Shown: positions 43,560 to 53,737, counted from the stretch's first letter. The stretch: 64,000 nt of DNA from an uncultured Aquimarina sp. (GCF_947495315.1 NZ_CANLYD010000011.1:124001-188000); one strand, 5' to 3'. The notes: a model not told the origin generated them from the letters alone. Program-made: numbers and translations.

Positions 43560-45128
43560 ATGAAAAACAATATAAAATATTTAGCAATTCTGGCATTAGG
43601 TTTAGTTGCTTGTGAATCAGAATTTGATAATCCAATTGATGAAGCTGGAGTATATTCTAGCGGAGAGGCTGACTTCTCTAACTTTGTTGCTTTAGGAAAT
43701 TCTTTAACTGCTGGTTTTGCAGATAATGCATTATATATAACAGGGCAAGAGAATTCTTATCCGAATATATTATCTAAACAATTTGCTCTTGTAGGTGGTG
43801 GAGAATTTACACAACCGTTAATGGCGGATAATGTAGGTGGGTTTGCAGGTCAAACTGCTACTTTTCCTCCAAGGTTAGTGTTAGCTTTTGATGGAGAAGG
43901 CAATCCTGGTCCTGCAATATATACTGGAGCTGCACCATCAACTAATATTACGGCTAATTTAGGAGCTTCTTTTAATAATATGGGAGTTCCTGGAGCAAGA
44001 GTTTATCATTTAGGCTTTCCTGGATATGGTGCATTAAATCCATATTTTGGACGTTTTGCTAGTGAACCTAATGCAACTGTGATTGGAGATGCAGTAGCAC
44101 AAAGTCCTACGTTTTTTAGTTTATGGATAGGAAATAATGATATTTTAGGATATGCTACTTCAGGTGGTGTAGGTGTGGATCATAACGTAACTGGTAATAC
44201 TGATCCAAGTACTTATTCTCCTCAAGGTTTAGATATTACGAATGCTGGTTTATTTGAATCGACATATAAAGCCTTGATAGGAGCTCTTGTGTCAACAGAC
44301 GCAAAAGGAGTAGTACTTAATTTACCTAATGTAACTACGTTACCTTTCTTTACTACAGTACCATTTGCTCCTCTAAGTCCATTAGATCCTAGTTTTGGAC
44401 CACAAATACCAACGCTTAACGCAACTTATGCAGGATTAAATGCTGCTCTTGCTTTTGCAGGTGTTCCAGAAAGAGCAATATCGTTTTCAGCTAGTGCTGC
44501 TAGCCCTGTTGTTATTAAGGATGAATCTTTAGAAGATGTTTCAGCTGATTTGGCCATAGCCTTAGCGGGTACATTTGGTCCTTTGGCTCCAATTGTTGCT
44601 GCACAATATGGACAAGCAAGACAGGCAACAGCTAATGACTTATTGGTTTTAACTAGTTCTGGTATTATAGGTCAGGTAAATCAGGAAAGATTTGATGAAT
44701 TAGTAGGTCTTGGTTTAACTCCAGAGTTGGCAGGTCAATTTTCGGTTAATGGTGTAACTTATCCATTACAAGATCAATATGTGTTAACTCCGGCGGAACA
44801 ATCCTCAGTAGAGAATGCTCGCCAGGCTTTTAATACTACGATTGCGACTGTTGCCAATGACAATGGTTTAGCCTTTTATAATGTGGCAAATGATTTAACA
44901 CAAGCTGCTAGCGGTGGGATTCCGTTTGATGGAGGATTGATAACTTCTGATTTTGTAACCGGCGGTGGATTTTCTCTAGATGGTGTGCATCCTACACCTA
45001 GAGCACATGCTTTAGTAACTAATGGTATTATTAATGCCATAGAGATTAAGTATGGAGCAACCTTACCTTCAGTAAATCCTGGAGATTATGGAACAGTTAC
45101 CCTTAGTAATGATGTAGGTGCTAACTAG
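43560..45128 (+). CDS. SGNH/GDSL-hydrolase lipoprotein
   Basis: 522 residues with a lipobox LGLVAC (Cys18). Block I FVALGNSLTAGF has nucleophile Ser48; SLWIGNNDILGY is the block with the conserved Asn; DGVHPTPRAHAL has catalytic Asp474 and His477. This is the GDSL esterase/lipase superfamily, with large insertions. Next to a FadL-type transporter it may release fatty acids from lipids or esters at the outer membrane. The pair occurs in other Bacteroidota to my recollection. Confidence 0.88.
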   Translation: MKNNIKYLAILALGLVACESEFDNPIDEAGVYSSGEADFSNFVALGNSLTAGFADNALYITGQENSYPNILSKQFALVGGGEFTQPLMADNVGGFAGQTATFPPRLVLAFDGEGNPGPAIYTGAAPSTNITANLGASFNNMGVPGARVYHLGFPGYGALNPYFGRFASEPNATVIGDAVAQSPTFFSLWIGNNDILGYATSGGVGVDHNVTGNTDPSTYSPQGLDITNAGLFESTYKALIGALVSTDAKGVVLNLPNVTTLPFFTTVPFAPLSPLDPSFGPQIPTLNATYAGLNAALAFAGVPERAISFSASAASPVVIKDESLEDVSADLAIALAGTFGPLAPIVAAQYGQARQATANDLLVLTSSGIIGQVNQERFDELVGLGLTPELAGQFSVNGVTYPLQDQYVLTPAEQSSVENARQAFNTTIATVANDNGLAFYNVANDLTQAASGGIPFDGGLITSDFVTGGGFSLDGVHPTPRAHALVTNGIINAIEIKYGATLPSVNPGDYGTVTLSNDVGAN

Positions 45129-45153
45129 TATAAAAATTTTATAATATATTTTT

Positions 45154-45184
45154 AAAACCTGTTAAGAGATTAACAGGTTTTTTT
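45154..45184 (+). terminator. terminator after the SGNH lipoprotein
   Basis: AAAACCTGTTAA (45154-45165) pairs with TTAACAGGTTTT (45170-45181) around a GAGA-like loop and runs into T. Confidence 0.82.
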
Positions 45185-45231
45185 ATTGCATTGTTTTTAG
45201 TTACTTTGATGATCAATCTAAACCTGTACTT

Positions 45232-45579
45232 ATGAAATTCTTATTAAAAATGATTCTTAGTGCTGTTGCCGTTTTGGTATTGGCAGAAATTTTACCTGGA
45301 GCTAACGTCGATAATTATGTAAGTGCTCTTATTGTGGCGGTTCTTTTGGCGATTCTTAACGCTATTGTAAAGCCTTTATTGGTTATATTAACCTTACCGG
45401 TGACTATCGTTACTTTAGGATTGTTTTTGCTGGTCATTAACGCGGCAATCATACTAATGGCTGATCATTTTGTTTCAGGTTTTAGTGTTAATGGTTGGTT
45501 GTGGGCGCTGATATTTAGTATTTTGTTATCCGTGTTTCAATCCATATTGTACTCTATTTTAAAGAAAGATAAAAGCTAA
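45232..45579 (+). CDS. holin-like membrane protein (DUF360 / mycobacterial 4TMS family)
   Basis: 115 residues with four hydrophobic helices and the conserved ILNAIVKPLLVILTLPVTIV. This family is often annotated as phage holin, but there is no phage gene near it. The function is unknown. Confidence 0.85.
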   Translation: MKFLLKMILSAVAVLVLAEILPGANVDNYVSALIVAVLLAILNAIVKPLLVILTLPVTIVTLGLFLLVINAAIILMADHFVSGFSVNGWLWALIFSILLSVFQSILYSILKKDKS

Positions 45580-45601
45580 CTGTTTTTCAGGAAGTTAAAA
45601 C

Positions 45602-45632
45602 TTTGTTGAGTTGTAAAAAAGTATTACTTTTG
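45602..45632 (+). promoter_or_regulatory. trigger factor promoter
   Basis: TTTG (45602-45605), 19 bp spacer, TACTTTTG (45625-45632): an exact match to the Bacteroidota consensus TTTG-N19-TAnnTTTG, 33 bp before the tig start. Confidence 0.75.
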
Positions 45633-45665
45633 CAACCCGATTTTTAGTACAAAAAAGTAGAGATA

Positions 45666-46988
45666 ATGAATATTTCAAAAGAGCAATTAGACGATTTAAA
45701 TGCTGTAGTAACAGTAGATATTGCAAAAGAAGATTATAACGATAAAGTAGAGAACATTCTTAGAGATTATCGTAAGAACGCCAATATTCCTGGTTTTAGA
45801 AAAGGCCACGTTCCTATGGGATTGGTTAAAAAGCAATATGGAAAGGCCGTTTTAGTAGATGAAGTAAATAAATTATTGCAAGATGCTCTTAATAAGTATC
45901 TAACGGAAGAAAAGCTTGATGTTTTAGGTAATCCATTACCTAAAGAACAAGATAACTTCAATTGGGATACTGATGATTATTCTTTTGAATTTGAATTAGG
46001 TTTAGCACCAAAATTTGAAATCAAACTTAATGGGAAGAAAGCAATAACTCATTATAAGATTGTTGCTACTGATGAAATGATTGATAATCAAATCACAACC
46101 ATCCAAAAGCAATATGGTAAATTAGTGCCAAAAGAAAGTGCTGAGAAAGATGATTTAATCAATGGTACTTTTGTAAATGAAGAAAAAGAGATAGAGAATC
46201 AAGCAACTATTTCTTTAGATAAAATAAAAGGAAAGAGAAACTTAGATAAATTTATTGGTTCTAAAGTTGGAGATGTTTTAACATTAAAAACCAAAGGATT
46301 ATTTTCTGAGGATCACGATTTGGTGAATGCGCTGAAGATTAATCAGGATGATGCTAAAGGTCTTGATATCGAAGTAACATTTACTGTTTCTGAAATTAAT
46401 AATCAGGAACTAGGTGATTTAGATCAGGACTTGTTTGATAAACTATACGGTAAAGATGGTGTAAAATCGGTTACTGAACTTAAAGAAAAAATCAAAGAAG
46501 ATGCTGCTCGTCAGTTTGTGCAACAATCAGATCAGCAGTTACTTAATGATGTAACCGAGAGTGTTCTTGAAAACACTAAATTTGATTTACCAGCAGAGTT
46601 TTTGCAAAAATGGATTCAGGCTACAGGTGAGCAGCCTTTGACAGAAGATCAAGCGAAGGATGAATATGAGAAGAGTGAGAAAGGATTACGTTTTCAATTA
46701 ATAGAAGGAAAAATAATCAATGATAACAACCTCCAGGTTACTTTTGAAGAATTGAAAGAATTCGCTAAAGATTTGATAAAAGGACAAATGGCTCAATTTG
46801 GTCAGATGTCACCAGAAGATAAGGAGCTGGAAGATATCGCAGCTAGAATTTTATCTAATCAGGATGAAGTGAAAAGAATTTCTGAACAACTAATGAGTCA
46901 GAAATTACTTGCCTACTATAAGGAGAACGTTAAATTGAAGGAAAAAGAAGTGAGTTTTGATGATTTTGTAAAAGAAGTTTACAAATAA
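45666..46988 (+). CDS. tig: trigger factor
   Basis: Ribosome-bound chaperone, 440 residues. The N-terminal ribosome-binding signature FRKGHVPMGLVKKQYG (in family terms FRxGxxP) is at about residues 43-58. A degenerate PPIase domain lies in the middle, then a helical C-terminal domain. As in many bacteria it is followed by clpP and clpX, though a terminator separates it from them here. Confidence 0.93.
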   Translation: MNISKEQLDDLNAVVTVDIAKEDYNDKVENILRDYRKNANIPGFRKGHVPMGLVKKQYGKAVLVDEVNKLLQDALNKYLTEEKLDVLGNPLPKEQDNFNWDTDDYSFEFELGLAPKFEIKLNGKKAITHYKIVATDEMIDNQITTIQKQYGKLVPKESAEKDDLINGTFVNEEKEIENQATISLDKIKGKRNLDKFIGSKVGDVLTLKTKGLFSEDHDLVNALKINQDDAKGLDIEVTFTVSEINNQELGDLDQDLFDKLYGKDGVKSVTELKEKIKEDAARQFVQQSDQQLLNDVTESVLENTKFDLPAEFLQKWIQATGEQPLTEDQAKDEYEKSEKGLRFQLIEGKIINDNNLQVTFEELKEFAKDLIKGQMAQFGQMSPEDKELEDIAARILSNQDEVKRISEQLMSQKLLAYYKENVKLKEKEVSFDDFVKEVYK

Positions 46989-47026
46989 TCAACATACACT
47001 AATAAGGAATTTATACTTATATTTAG

Positions 47027-47060
47027 GGCGTTAAACCAAGATTGGATTAACGCCTTTTTT
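47027..47060 (+). terminator. terminator between tig and clpP
   Basis: GGCGTTAA (47027-47034) pairs with TTAACGCC (47047-47054), followed by six T. Confidence 0.8.
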
Positions 47061-47089
47061 ATAAAAATAAAATTTCAGAAAAAGAACAT

Positions 47090-47764
47090 ATGAATTACGG
47101 AAAAGAATTCGAAAAATACGCTACACAGCATCATGGTATTAATAGTAATTACTATGATAAAATTATCAGTAGTATGTATCCAACTGGGATGACTCCTAAT
47201 ATTATAGAAGAACGTCAAATGAATGTAGCCATTTTTGATGTGTTTTCTCGTTTAATGATGGATCGTATTATATTTTTGGGGACAGGAATCAATGACCAGG
47301 TAGCTAATATTATACAAGCTCAGTTATTATTTTTGGAAAGTGTAGATTCTTCAAAAGATATACAGATTTATATAAATTCTCCTGGAGGTAGTGTATATGC
47401 AGGTTTAGGTATTTATGATACTATGCAATTTATTAAGCCTGATGTAGCAACAATATGTACTGGGATGGCAGCATCAATGGGAGCAGTATTGTTATGTGCG
47501 GGTGAGAAAGGAAAGCGCTCTGGTTTACCACATAGTAGAGTAATGATTCATCAACCACTCGGTGGAGCTCAAGGACAAGCTAGTGATATAGAAATTACTG
47601 CTCGCGAAATATTGATACTAAAAGAAGAATTATATAATATCATAGCAAAACATTCTGGTCAGAGTTATGATAAAGTTTATGAAGATAGTGATAGAGACTA
47701 TTGGATGAAAGCTGATAAGGCTCTTGAGTATGGAATGATAGATGAAATACTTACAAGAGAATAA
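47090..47764 (+). CDS. clpP: ATP-dependent Clp protease proteolytic subunit
   Basis: Serine protease subunit of ClpXP, 224 residues. The triad is Ser129 (GMAASMGAV), His154 (MIHQPLGG) and Asp203 (DRDYWM), spaced exactly as in E. coli ClpP. clpX follows 104 bp downstream on the same strand, so the two probably act as one unit. Confidence 0.96.
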   Translation: MNYGKEFEKYATQHHGINSNYYDKIISSMYPTGMTPNIIEERQMNVAIFDVFSRLMMDRIIFLGTGINDQVANIIQAQLLFLESVDSSKDIQIYINSPGGSVYAGLGIYDTMQFIKPDVATICTGMAASMGAVLLCAGEKGKRSGLPHSRVMIHQPLGGAQGQASDIEITAREILILKEELYNIIAKHSGQSYDKVYEDSDRDYWMKADKALEYGMIDEILTRE

Positions 47765-47868
47765 TTTATAGTTAAAATAGTAATAGCAGATAAAAGATCA
47801 TCTGCAACCCCTAGAAATAAGTCTATCAATATCACATAGGTAGACGAGTTTTGTTGAAATAGATAATT

Positions 47869-49101
47869 ATGCCGAAAGAAGATTTAGAATGCTCGTTTTG
47901 TGGAAGAAAGAAACCGGAAACCAATTTGTTAATTGCTGGGTTAGATGCTCATATATGTGACCGTTGTATTGTACAGGCTCATGGAATTGTTGTAGAAGAG
48001 GCTAGAGATGAAGAAACAGGAGAGCTTAGCTCAGAGTTAATGCTTCGTAAGCCAATGGCTATAAAGAAATTTCTGGATGAATATGTAATTGGACAGGAGT
48101 TTACTAAGAAAGTTATGTCTGTTGCTGTATATAATCATTACAAACGTTTATTACAGCCGACTACTGATGATGATATCGAAATACAAAAGAGTAATATCAT
48201 TATGGTAGGACAAACAGGAACAGGTAAAACATTGATAGCAAAGACCATTGCTAAAATGCTTAATGTTCCTTTGGCTATAGTTGACGCAACTGTACTTACT
48301 GAAGCGGGGTATGTAGGAGAGGATGTAGAAAGTATTCTTACTCGTTTATTACAAGCGGCTGATTATAATCTTGAAAAAGCTCAAAGAGGTATTGTGTTTA
48401 TTGACGAGATTGATAAAATTGCCCGTAAAAGTGATAACCCAAGTATTACAAGAGATGTTTCGGGAGAAGGAGTGCAGCAGGCCCTATTGAAGCTATTAGA
48501 AGGGACCGTAGTGAACGTTCCGCCAAAAGGCGGGCGAAAGCATCCAGATCAAAAGTTTATCGAAGTAAATACCGAAAATATACTTTTCATAGCAGGAGGA
48601 GCTTTTGATGGCATCGAAAATGCTATCCAGAAACGTCTAAATATGCAGGCAATGGGCTTTAGTGCTTCTAAATCCGAGGATATCATAGAAAAAGACAATC
48701 TATTACAATACATTATCCCTAAAGATTTGAAAGATTTTGGATTAATTCCAGAGATAATAGGTCGTCTTCCTGTATTAACGCATATGAATCCATTGGATAA
48801 CAATACATTGAGAGCTATTTTAACTGAGCCTAAAAATGCAATTATAAAGCAGTATAAAAAACTTTTCGAAATGGATAATGTAGAGTTCACCATTACACCG
48901 GGAGCTTTAGATTATATAGTAGAAAGAGCTGTCGAGTATAAGTTAGGAGCAAGAGGTTTGCGTTCTTTGTGTGAAGCAATTTTAACAGATGCAATGTATG
49001 AATTGCCAGAGAGTGAAGAAACAGAATTTAGGGTGACAAAGGATTATGCTGAAAAGAAATTGAATAAATCCATAATAAATAAGCTCAAAGCAGTCTCATA
49101 A
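47869..49101 (+). CDS. clpX: ClpX ATPase
   Basis: AAA+ unfoldase for ClpP, 410 residues. The zinc-binding domain has Cys8, Cys11, Cys30 and Cys33; Walker A GQTGTGKT is at 114-121; Walker B FIDEIDK is at about 177-183; GGRKHPDQKF is the RKH loop. The ClpP-contact loop reads MGFSAS. Length and order are normal. Confidence 0.97.
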   Translation: MPKEDLECSFCGRKKPETNLLIAGLDAHICDRCIVQAHGIVVEEARDEETGELSSELMLRKPMAIKKFLDEYVIGQEFTKKVMSVAVYNHYKRLLQPTTDDDIEIQKSNIIMVGQTGTGKTLIAKTIAKMLNVPLAIVDATVLTEAGYVGEDVESILTRLLQAADYNLEKAQRGIVFIDEIDKIARKSDNPSITRDVSGEGVQQALLKLLEGTVVNVPPKGGRKHPDQKFIEVNTENILFIAGGAFDGIENAIQKRLNMQAMGFSASKSEDIIEKDNLLQYIIPKDLKDFGLIPEIIGRLPVLTHMNPLDNNTLRAILTEPKNAIIKQYKKLFEMDNVEFTITPGALDYIVERAVEYKLGARGLRSLCEAILTDAMYELPESEETEFRVTKDYAEKKLNKSIINKLKAVS

Positions 49102-49125
49102 TCTTTAAGGGTTATATTAAAAAAA

Positions 49126-49162
49126 TAAACTCCTTAAGTATATAAAGCTTAAGGAGTTTTTA
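49126..49162 (+). terminator. terminator after clpX
   Basis: AAACTCCTTAAG (49127-49138) pairs with CTTAAGGAGTTT (49148-49159), followed by TTTAT. Confidence 0.82.
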
Positions 49163-49228
49163 TATTTAAAATACTTTCTTGTTAGAATGAAAGTATTGAT
49201 GATACTTCAAATTTATACTAAACTCGGA

Positions 49229-49573
49229 TTAATCTTCTTCCGAGTATAATATTTCTTCTATTTTCTTAGAAATGATTTCTTCTGTATTTCTTATTACTAA
49301 ATCTTTACTGTCTTTTAGGTTTATTTTAAATCCATTTTTAGCGATCAATACTTCATAAAAAGCAACTTTAGAAGTTTCTCCATAGCAAACCTTGTTTATG
49401 CCGGTAATCGTATTTTCTGGAGTAGATACAAATGAAGAAGATTCATTAGAAAGAGTCTCGCTTGTAGAAACATTTTCCTCCGTAGTATTGTCATTAGGAA
49501 TAATAGCTGTTTCTTGTGCATTAATAGCTGCAGAACAGGAAATAAAAATAAGACCGAGTAAAAGATTTTTCAT
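49229..49573 (-). CDS. small exported protein, unknown
   Basis: 114 residues from the ATG at 49573 (MKNLLLGLIFISCSAAINAQ, a signal peptide); the frame extends 13 codons further without support. The N-terminal half of the mature protein is rich in Ser, Thr, Glu and Asn and probably disordered. The rest (KVAFYEVLIAKNGFKINL...) could form a small fold. No family recognised. Confidence 0.6.
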   Translation of the reverse strand: MKNLLLGLIFISCSAAINAQETAIIPNDNTTEENVSTSETLSNESSSFVSTPENTITGINKVCYGETSKVAFYEVLIAKNGFKINLKDSKDLVIRNTEEIISKKIEEILYSEED

Positions 49574-49609
49574 ATTTGGGACCTTTGTTAAATCGTAACT
49601 AACTGGTAA

Positions 49610-49617
49610 CAAATTTA
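49610..49617 (-). promoter_or_regulatory. promoter -7 element for small exported protein
   Basis: On the minus strand TAAATTTG, 36 bp before the start. It lies upstream of the extended frame, and no -33 element is clear. Confidence 0.35.
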
Positions 49618-49808
49618 ATACGAAAACAAGGTGTATGAAAGATATTTTTTGTTTTTTAGTTCAATCGTTTTTTTTAATCGATGAAATACTCAATTTTAGT
49701 CAAAAAACAGAATTTCTTACGTAATTTTTTTACGTAAAAACCATAATCAAAAAATAATGTAATGGGGAATTTTGCTATTTTTTAATATAAATTTATGGTT
49801 TTAGTCAA

Positions 49809-51341
49809 TTAAAGTGAATACGAGCCAATCTTGTTTAATACAAGTAGCTCATCAAGATATTTTCTGGAGTTAGAGAGTCTAGGTATTTTATGTTGGCCTC
49901 CAAGTTTATCATTTTTTTTCAACCAATCATAAAATAAATAAGGCCTAGCATTATTAATCTGTAGGATATTTAATGTGGTATTGTTATACCTTTTTGCTTC
50001 ATAGTCGCTATTAATATCTTGAAGATTTCGATCGAGAATGTCAGCGAAATGATCAAGATTCTTAGGATGTTTTTTAAATTCAATCATCCATTCGTGAGCA
50101 CCTTTTTCTTTTCCTTCCATAAAAATTGGTGCCACTGTATAATCAATGATTTCACTATCGGTTTCTTTTGTAGCTTTCCTAAGTGCTTCTTCCGCGTTTT
50201 CAATAATAAGTTCTTCTCCAAATACATTGATATGATGTTTTGTTCTTCCAGATACTTTTATTCTATAAGGATTAATAGAGGTAAAACGAACTGTATCACC
50301 AATTTTATATCTCCATAAACCAGCATTGGTAGTAATAATAACAGCATAATTTTTGCCAATTTCTACATCACTTAATGGTATCACTTTTTCATCTGTTGAT
50401 CCATAAGTATCCATAGGAATAAATTCATAAAAAATACCATAATCAAGCATTAATAAGAGCTCCGATGATTCGTTGCGATCTTGGATTGCAAAAAAACCTT
50501 CAGATGCATTGTAAATTTCGTAATACCTAAAAGAATCTCGTGGTAGGATCTTTTTGTATTGATCAATATAGGGTTCAAAACTTACTCCTCCATGAAAGTA
50601 TACTTCGATATTTTTCCATATTTCAAAAAGATGTTTTTGCCCTGTTGTTTCTAATACTTGATTTAATAGAACCAACATCCAGGATGGCACTCCGGCAAGG
50701 CTAGTAACATTTTCCTGAATGGTTTCGTTTACAATTGCCATCATTTTTGTTTCCCAGTCACTCATTAAAGAAACTTCGTTACTTGGAGTAGAACTGAATT
50801 CTGCCCAAAACGGCATATTGTCAATGATAATTGCAGACAAATCACCAAATGAGGTGCCATTTTCTTTATATAACTCTTTACTTCCTCCTAGGCGCAGACT
50901 TTTTCCGGTAAAGAGTTTAGAGTTTTCATTGTTATTGAGATACATGCATAAAAGATCTTTCCCCGCTGCATAATGGCAATCTTCCAGTGATTCTTGGCTC
51001 ACAGGAATAAACTTGCTTTTAGCATTCGTAGTTCCACTAGATTTTGCAAACCATTTAATAGGTGTAGGCCAATATATATTATGTTCTCCTAACCTGCTAC
51101 GTTCGATCATTTCTTCATAATCTTCATAAGAACGAATAGGAACACGTTCTTTAAAGGTTTCATAGCTATAAATAGATGAAAAACCATAGGTCTTGCCAAG
51201 CTCAGTGTTTTTGGCTGTTTCTAATAAAACATGTAACAACTCCAGCTGTACCTCGTTGGGGTATTTTAGAAAAAGCTCCATCTGATGAAAACGCTTTTTT
51301 AGAAACCAGCTAGCGATAGAATTTACTAAAGGAATTGGCAT
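49809..51341 (-). CDS. GH3-family protein
   Basis: 510 residues matching the GH3 acyl-adenylate/amide synthetase fold: KWFAKSSGTTNAKSKFIPVS is the nucleotide loop, with EIYNASEGFFAIQDR and LWRYKIGDTVRFTS later. Plant GH3 enzymes conjugate amino acids to hormones; the bacterial substrate is unknown. It is divergent from the DUF2797 gene. Confidence 0.9.
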   Translation of the reverse strand: MPIPLVNSIASWFLKKRFHQMELFLKYPNEVQLELLHVLLETAKNTELGKTYGFSSIYSYETFKERVPIRSYEDYEEMIERSRLGEHNIYWPTPIKWFAKSSGTTNAKSKFIPVSQESLEDCHYAAGKDLLCMYLNNNENSKLFTGKSLRLGGSKELYKENGTSFGDLSAIIIDNMPFWAEFSSTPSNEVSLMSDWETKMMAIVNETIQENVTSLAGVPSWMLVLLNQVLETTGQKHLFEIWKNIEVYFHGGVSFEPYIDQYKKILPRDSFRYYEIYNASEGFFAIQDRNESSELLLMLDYGIFYEFIPMDTYGSTDEKVIPLSDVEIGKNYAVIITTNAGLWRYKIGDTVRFTSINPYRIKVSGRTKHHINVFGEELIIENAEEALRKATKETDSEIIDYTVAPIFMEGKEKGAHEWMIEFKKHPKNLDHFADILDRNLQDINSDYEAKRYNNTTLNILQINNARPYLFYDWLKKNDKLGGQHKIPRLSNSRKYLDELLVLNKIGSYSL

Positions 51342-51465
51342 TTTTTGATGTATCTTTAGGCTGCAATTAGCATTAATATGATTGTGTGGTTGACTTTAGT
51401 CGGAAACTAAAATAATAAAAATAATAACATTCTTTTTATACATTTAACTTATAACTGAACTTTTT

Positions 51466-52260
51466 ATGCAATATGAAGGCGTATTAACCAAAATGCAAAC
51501 TGAGGTAGGGACCCCAATTCAATACTATTTAGTGTTTGATTCTGATTTTATTCATATGAATCAATTATTGAATAAAACCCTTAGTATAAAATTTGTTGGT
51601 TATCAGTGTTTAGCTTGTGGCGAAAACAAAAAAATATATAGGCAAGGATATTGTTACGATGATTTTTATAATCAACCCCAGGTTGGAGATTGGGTAATGC
51701 GTCCAGAACTAAGTAAAGCTCATTTAGATATCGAAGATCGAAATTTGGATTTTGAGAAGAAAGTACAACTTCAGCCGCATATAGTTTATTTAGCTAATTC
51801 GAGTAATATTAAGGTTGGTGTAACCCGAAAAACACAAGTTCCTACTAGATGGATCGATCAAGGAGCTCATGAAGCTATTGAAATTGTAGAAGTACCTAAT
51901 CGATACCTTGCAGGAATCACTGAAGTAGCTTTAAAAGATCACGTAGCTGATAAAACGAATTGGCGAAAAATGCTCAAAAATGAGATTGAAGATGAAGATT
52001 TAGTGACCTATAGAGATAAACTTAAAGAATTTATTCCTGATGAGGTAAAAGAGTATTTCATAGAAAACAATAAAGAAACCGAACTTGATTTTCCCGTATT
52101 AGAGTATCCTACTAAACTAAAGAGCTTAAATCTGGAAAAAATACCAGAATATTCTGGTGTTTTAAAAGGTATCAAAGGTCAATATTTGATTTTTGAAGAT
52201 GATACTGTTTTTAATGTTCGGAATAATGAAGGATATGTAGTACAGTTAACTATGATTTAA
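51466..52260 (+). CDS. DUF2797-family protein
   Basis: 264 residues. Cys48, Cys51 and Cys63 (CLACGENKKIYRQGYC) look like part of a zinc site. The middle has HIVYLANSSNIKVGVTRKT followed by PTRWIDQGA, which recalls the GIY-YIG nuclease core pattern, though the catalytic Glu is not evident to me. Function unknown. The end overlaps the convergent decarboxylase gene by 4 bp (shared TTAA). Confidence 0.83.
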   Translation: MQYEGVLTKMQTEVGTPIQYYLVFDSDFIHMNQLLNKTLSIKFVGYQCLACGENKKIYRQGYCYDDFYNQPQVGDWVMRPELSKAHLDIEDRNLDFEKKVQLQPHIVYLANSSNIKVGVTRKTQVPTRWIDQGAHEAIEIVEVPNRYLAGITEVALKDHVADKTNWRKMLKNEIEDEDLVTYRDKLKEFIPDEVKEYFIENNKETELDFPVLEYPTKLKSLNLEKIPEYSGVLKGIKGQYLIFEDDTVFNVRNNEGYVVQLTMI

Positions 52261-53711
52261 TTAGCGCTTTCTATTGCTAATACTTCATTTCCATATAGTT
52301 CACATTGCTCGATAGTTTCTTTAATATGATCCATCGTTGTTCTAGGATTGATTAAACACATTCTTAACACTACTTGGCCTAAAAGTACTGTAGTGACTAA
52401 TAATGCTTCTCTAGAATTAATCATTTTTTCAGAAATTTTCTGATTTATTATATCAATCTCCTTTTCTGAGAAATTTTTATCAATAGGGTTATATCTAAAA
52501 TTTATTACTGCTAAGGTAGCAGGTGATATGACTTCCCATTTCGGACTTTTTCTTAATAAACCTTCAGTTTGGTCAGCTAATTCTATATTATATTGAATTG
52601 CCTTTTTAAAAGAATCCAAACCAAATGTCTTTAATGACATGTAAAACTTTAATGCTCGAAACCGACGAGTTAATTGGATACCGTGATCGTAGAAGTTAAT
52701 TTCGGATTCATTACCTTCCACGTCTCTTAGGTATTCTGGTTTTTCGCTGAAAGTTCCACTCAGCCAATTATGATTCTTAACTAATAAACAACCCATTTCA
52801 TAAGGTTGGAAAAACCATTTATGAGGATCTACTGTTAGAGAATCTGCTTTTTCAATACCTTTTAATAAATTTTTTCCGTTATCGGCTAGTATTGCAGCAC
52901 CGCCATAAGCTCCATCAATATGGAACCATAATTCTTCTTCATTACAGATTCTTGCCATTTCATCTAGTGGATCTACTGTTCCTGTGTTTGTAGTACCAGC
53001 AGAGGCAATCAAGCAAAAAGGTTCTAGTCCTTGAAGACGATCCTTAGCGATAGCATTCTTTAATTTATTAAGAGATATTTTGAATTCCAGATCTGTAGGT
53101 ATGACTCTTATTTGACTCTTTTTAAAGCCTATCACTTTAATCGCTTTTATATTAGAAGAGTGTGCCTGGTCTGATAAGTAAATTACTGCTTTAGAAAAAT
53201 CATCTCCACATTTTATTCTTCTGGCGGTTACTAATGCAGTAAGGTTAGCCATGGATCCTCCGCTTGTAAAAATACCTCCTCCTTTTTTGGTGCCAAATCC
53301 AAAAATTTCTAACAGCCAGTTCATCATAAGTATTTCTAATTCTGCTGCTCCCGGCGATGCAGCCCAACCACCAGAGAAAATATTAAACCCTGTAGCAATG
53401 GTATCTGCCATCGCACTGATGTAATTACTTGGACCTGGTACGAAAGAAAATGATTTTGGGTGTGATACAATAGTGCTTTGCGGAACAACATTTTCCATCA
53501 CAAAATTAAGAACTTCATTGGCTTCTGTTGGGTGGTGTGGTATATCTTCTGCTAGCAAGCTGTCCATTTCTTCCCTAGTAGCTATTGCTACTGGTTTTTT
53601 GGAGTCCTGAGTATCAAAATGTTCTACAATATGATCAATAATTGTATAGCCATATTGTTTCATATCATCTTTAGATAACTCTAGTTTAGCGTTGAGGTCA
53701 TTTTCTATCAT
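52257..53711 (-). CDS. PLP-dependent group II decarboxylase
   Basis: 484 residues from the ATG at 53711; an extended frame from 53756 is rejected because the promoter element lies inside it. PLP lysine is Lys298 in TVDPHKWFF; His184 (DQAHSS) and Asp266 (HIDGAYGG) complete the cofactor site. This is the aromatic-L-amino-acid / glutamate-type decarboxylase family. The substrate cannot be read from the sequence. Confidence 0.9.
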   Translation of the reverse strand: MIENDLNAKLELSKDDMKQYGYTIIDHIVEHFDTQDSKKPVAIATREEMDSLLAEDIPHHPTEANEVLNFVMENVVPQSTIVSHPKSFSFVPGPSNYISAMADTIATGFNIFSGGWAASPGAAELEILMMNWLLEIFGFGTKKGGGIFTSGGSMANLTALVTARRIKCGDDFSKAVIYLSDQAHSSNIKAIKVIGFKKSQIRVIPTDLEFKISLNKLKNAIAKDRLQGLEPFCLIASAGTTNTGTVDPLDEMARICNEEELWFHIDGAYGGAAILADNGKNLLKGIEKADSLTVDPHKWFFQPYEMGCLLVKNHNWLSGTFSEKPEYLRDVEGNESEINFYDHGIQLTRRFRALKFYMSLKTFGLDSFKKAIQYNIELADQTEGLLRKSPKWEVISPATLAVINFRYNPIDKNFSEKEIDIINQKISEKMINSREALLVTTVLLGQVVLRMCLINPRTTMDHIKETIEQCELYGNEVLAIESAN

Positions 53712-53737
53712 TGGGATCTTTTTACCTACTTTATTTG

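Noticed and set aside
45232..45579. Phage remnant, suggested by the holin-like protein
   Set aside because: No other phage gene is nearby, and the family is widespread in chromosomes as a plain membrane protein.
49717..49737. Two copies of the palindrome TTACGTAA as an operator or terminator
   Set aside because: Short and AT-rich with no clear T run on either strand; could be chance.
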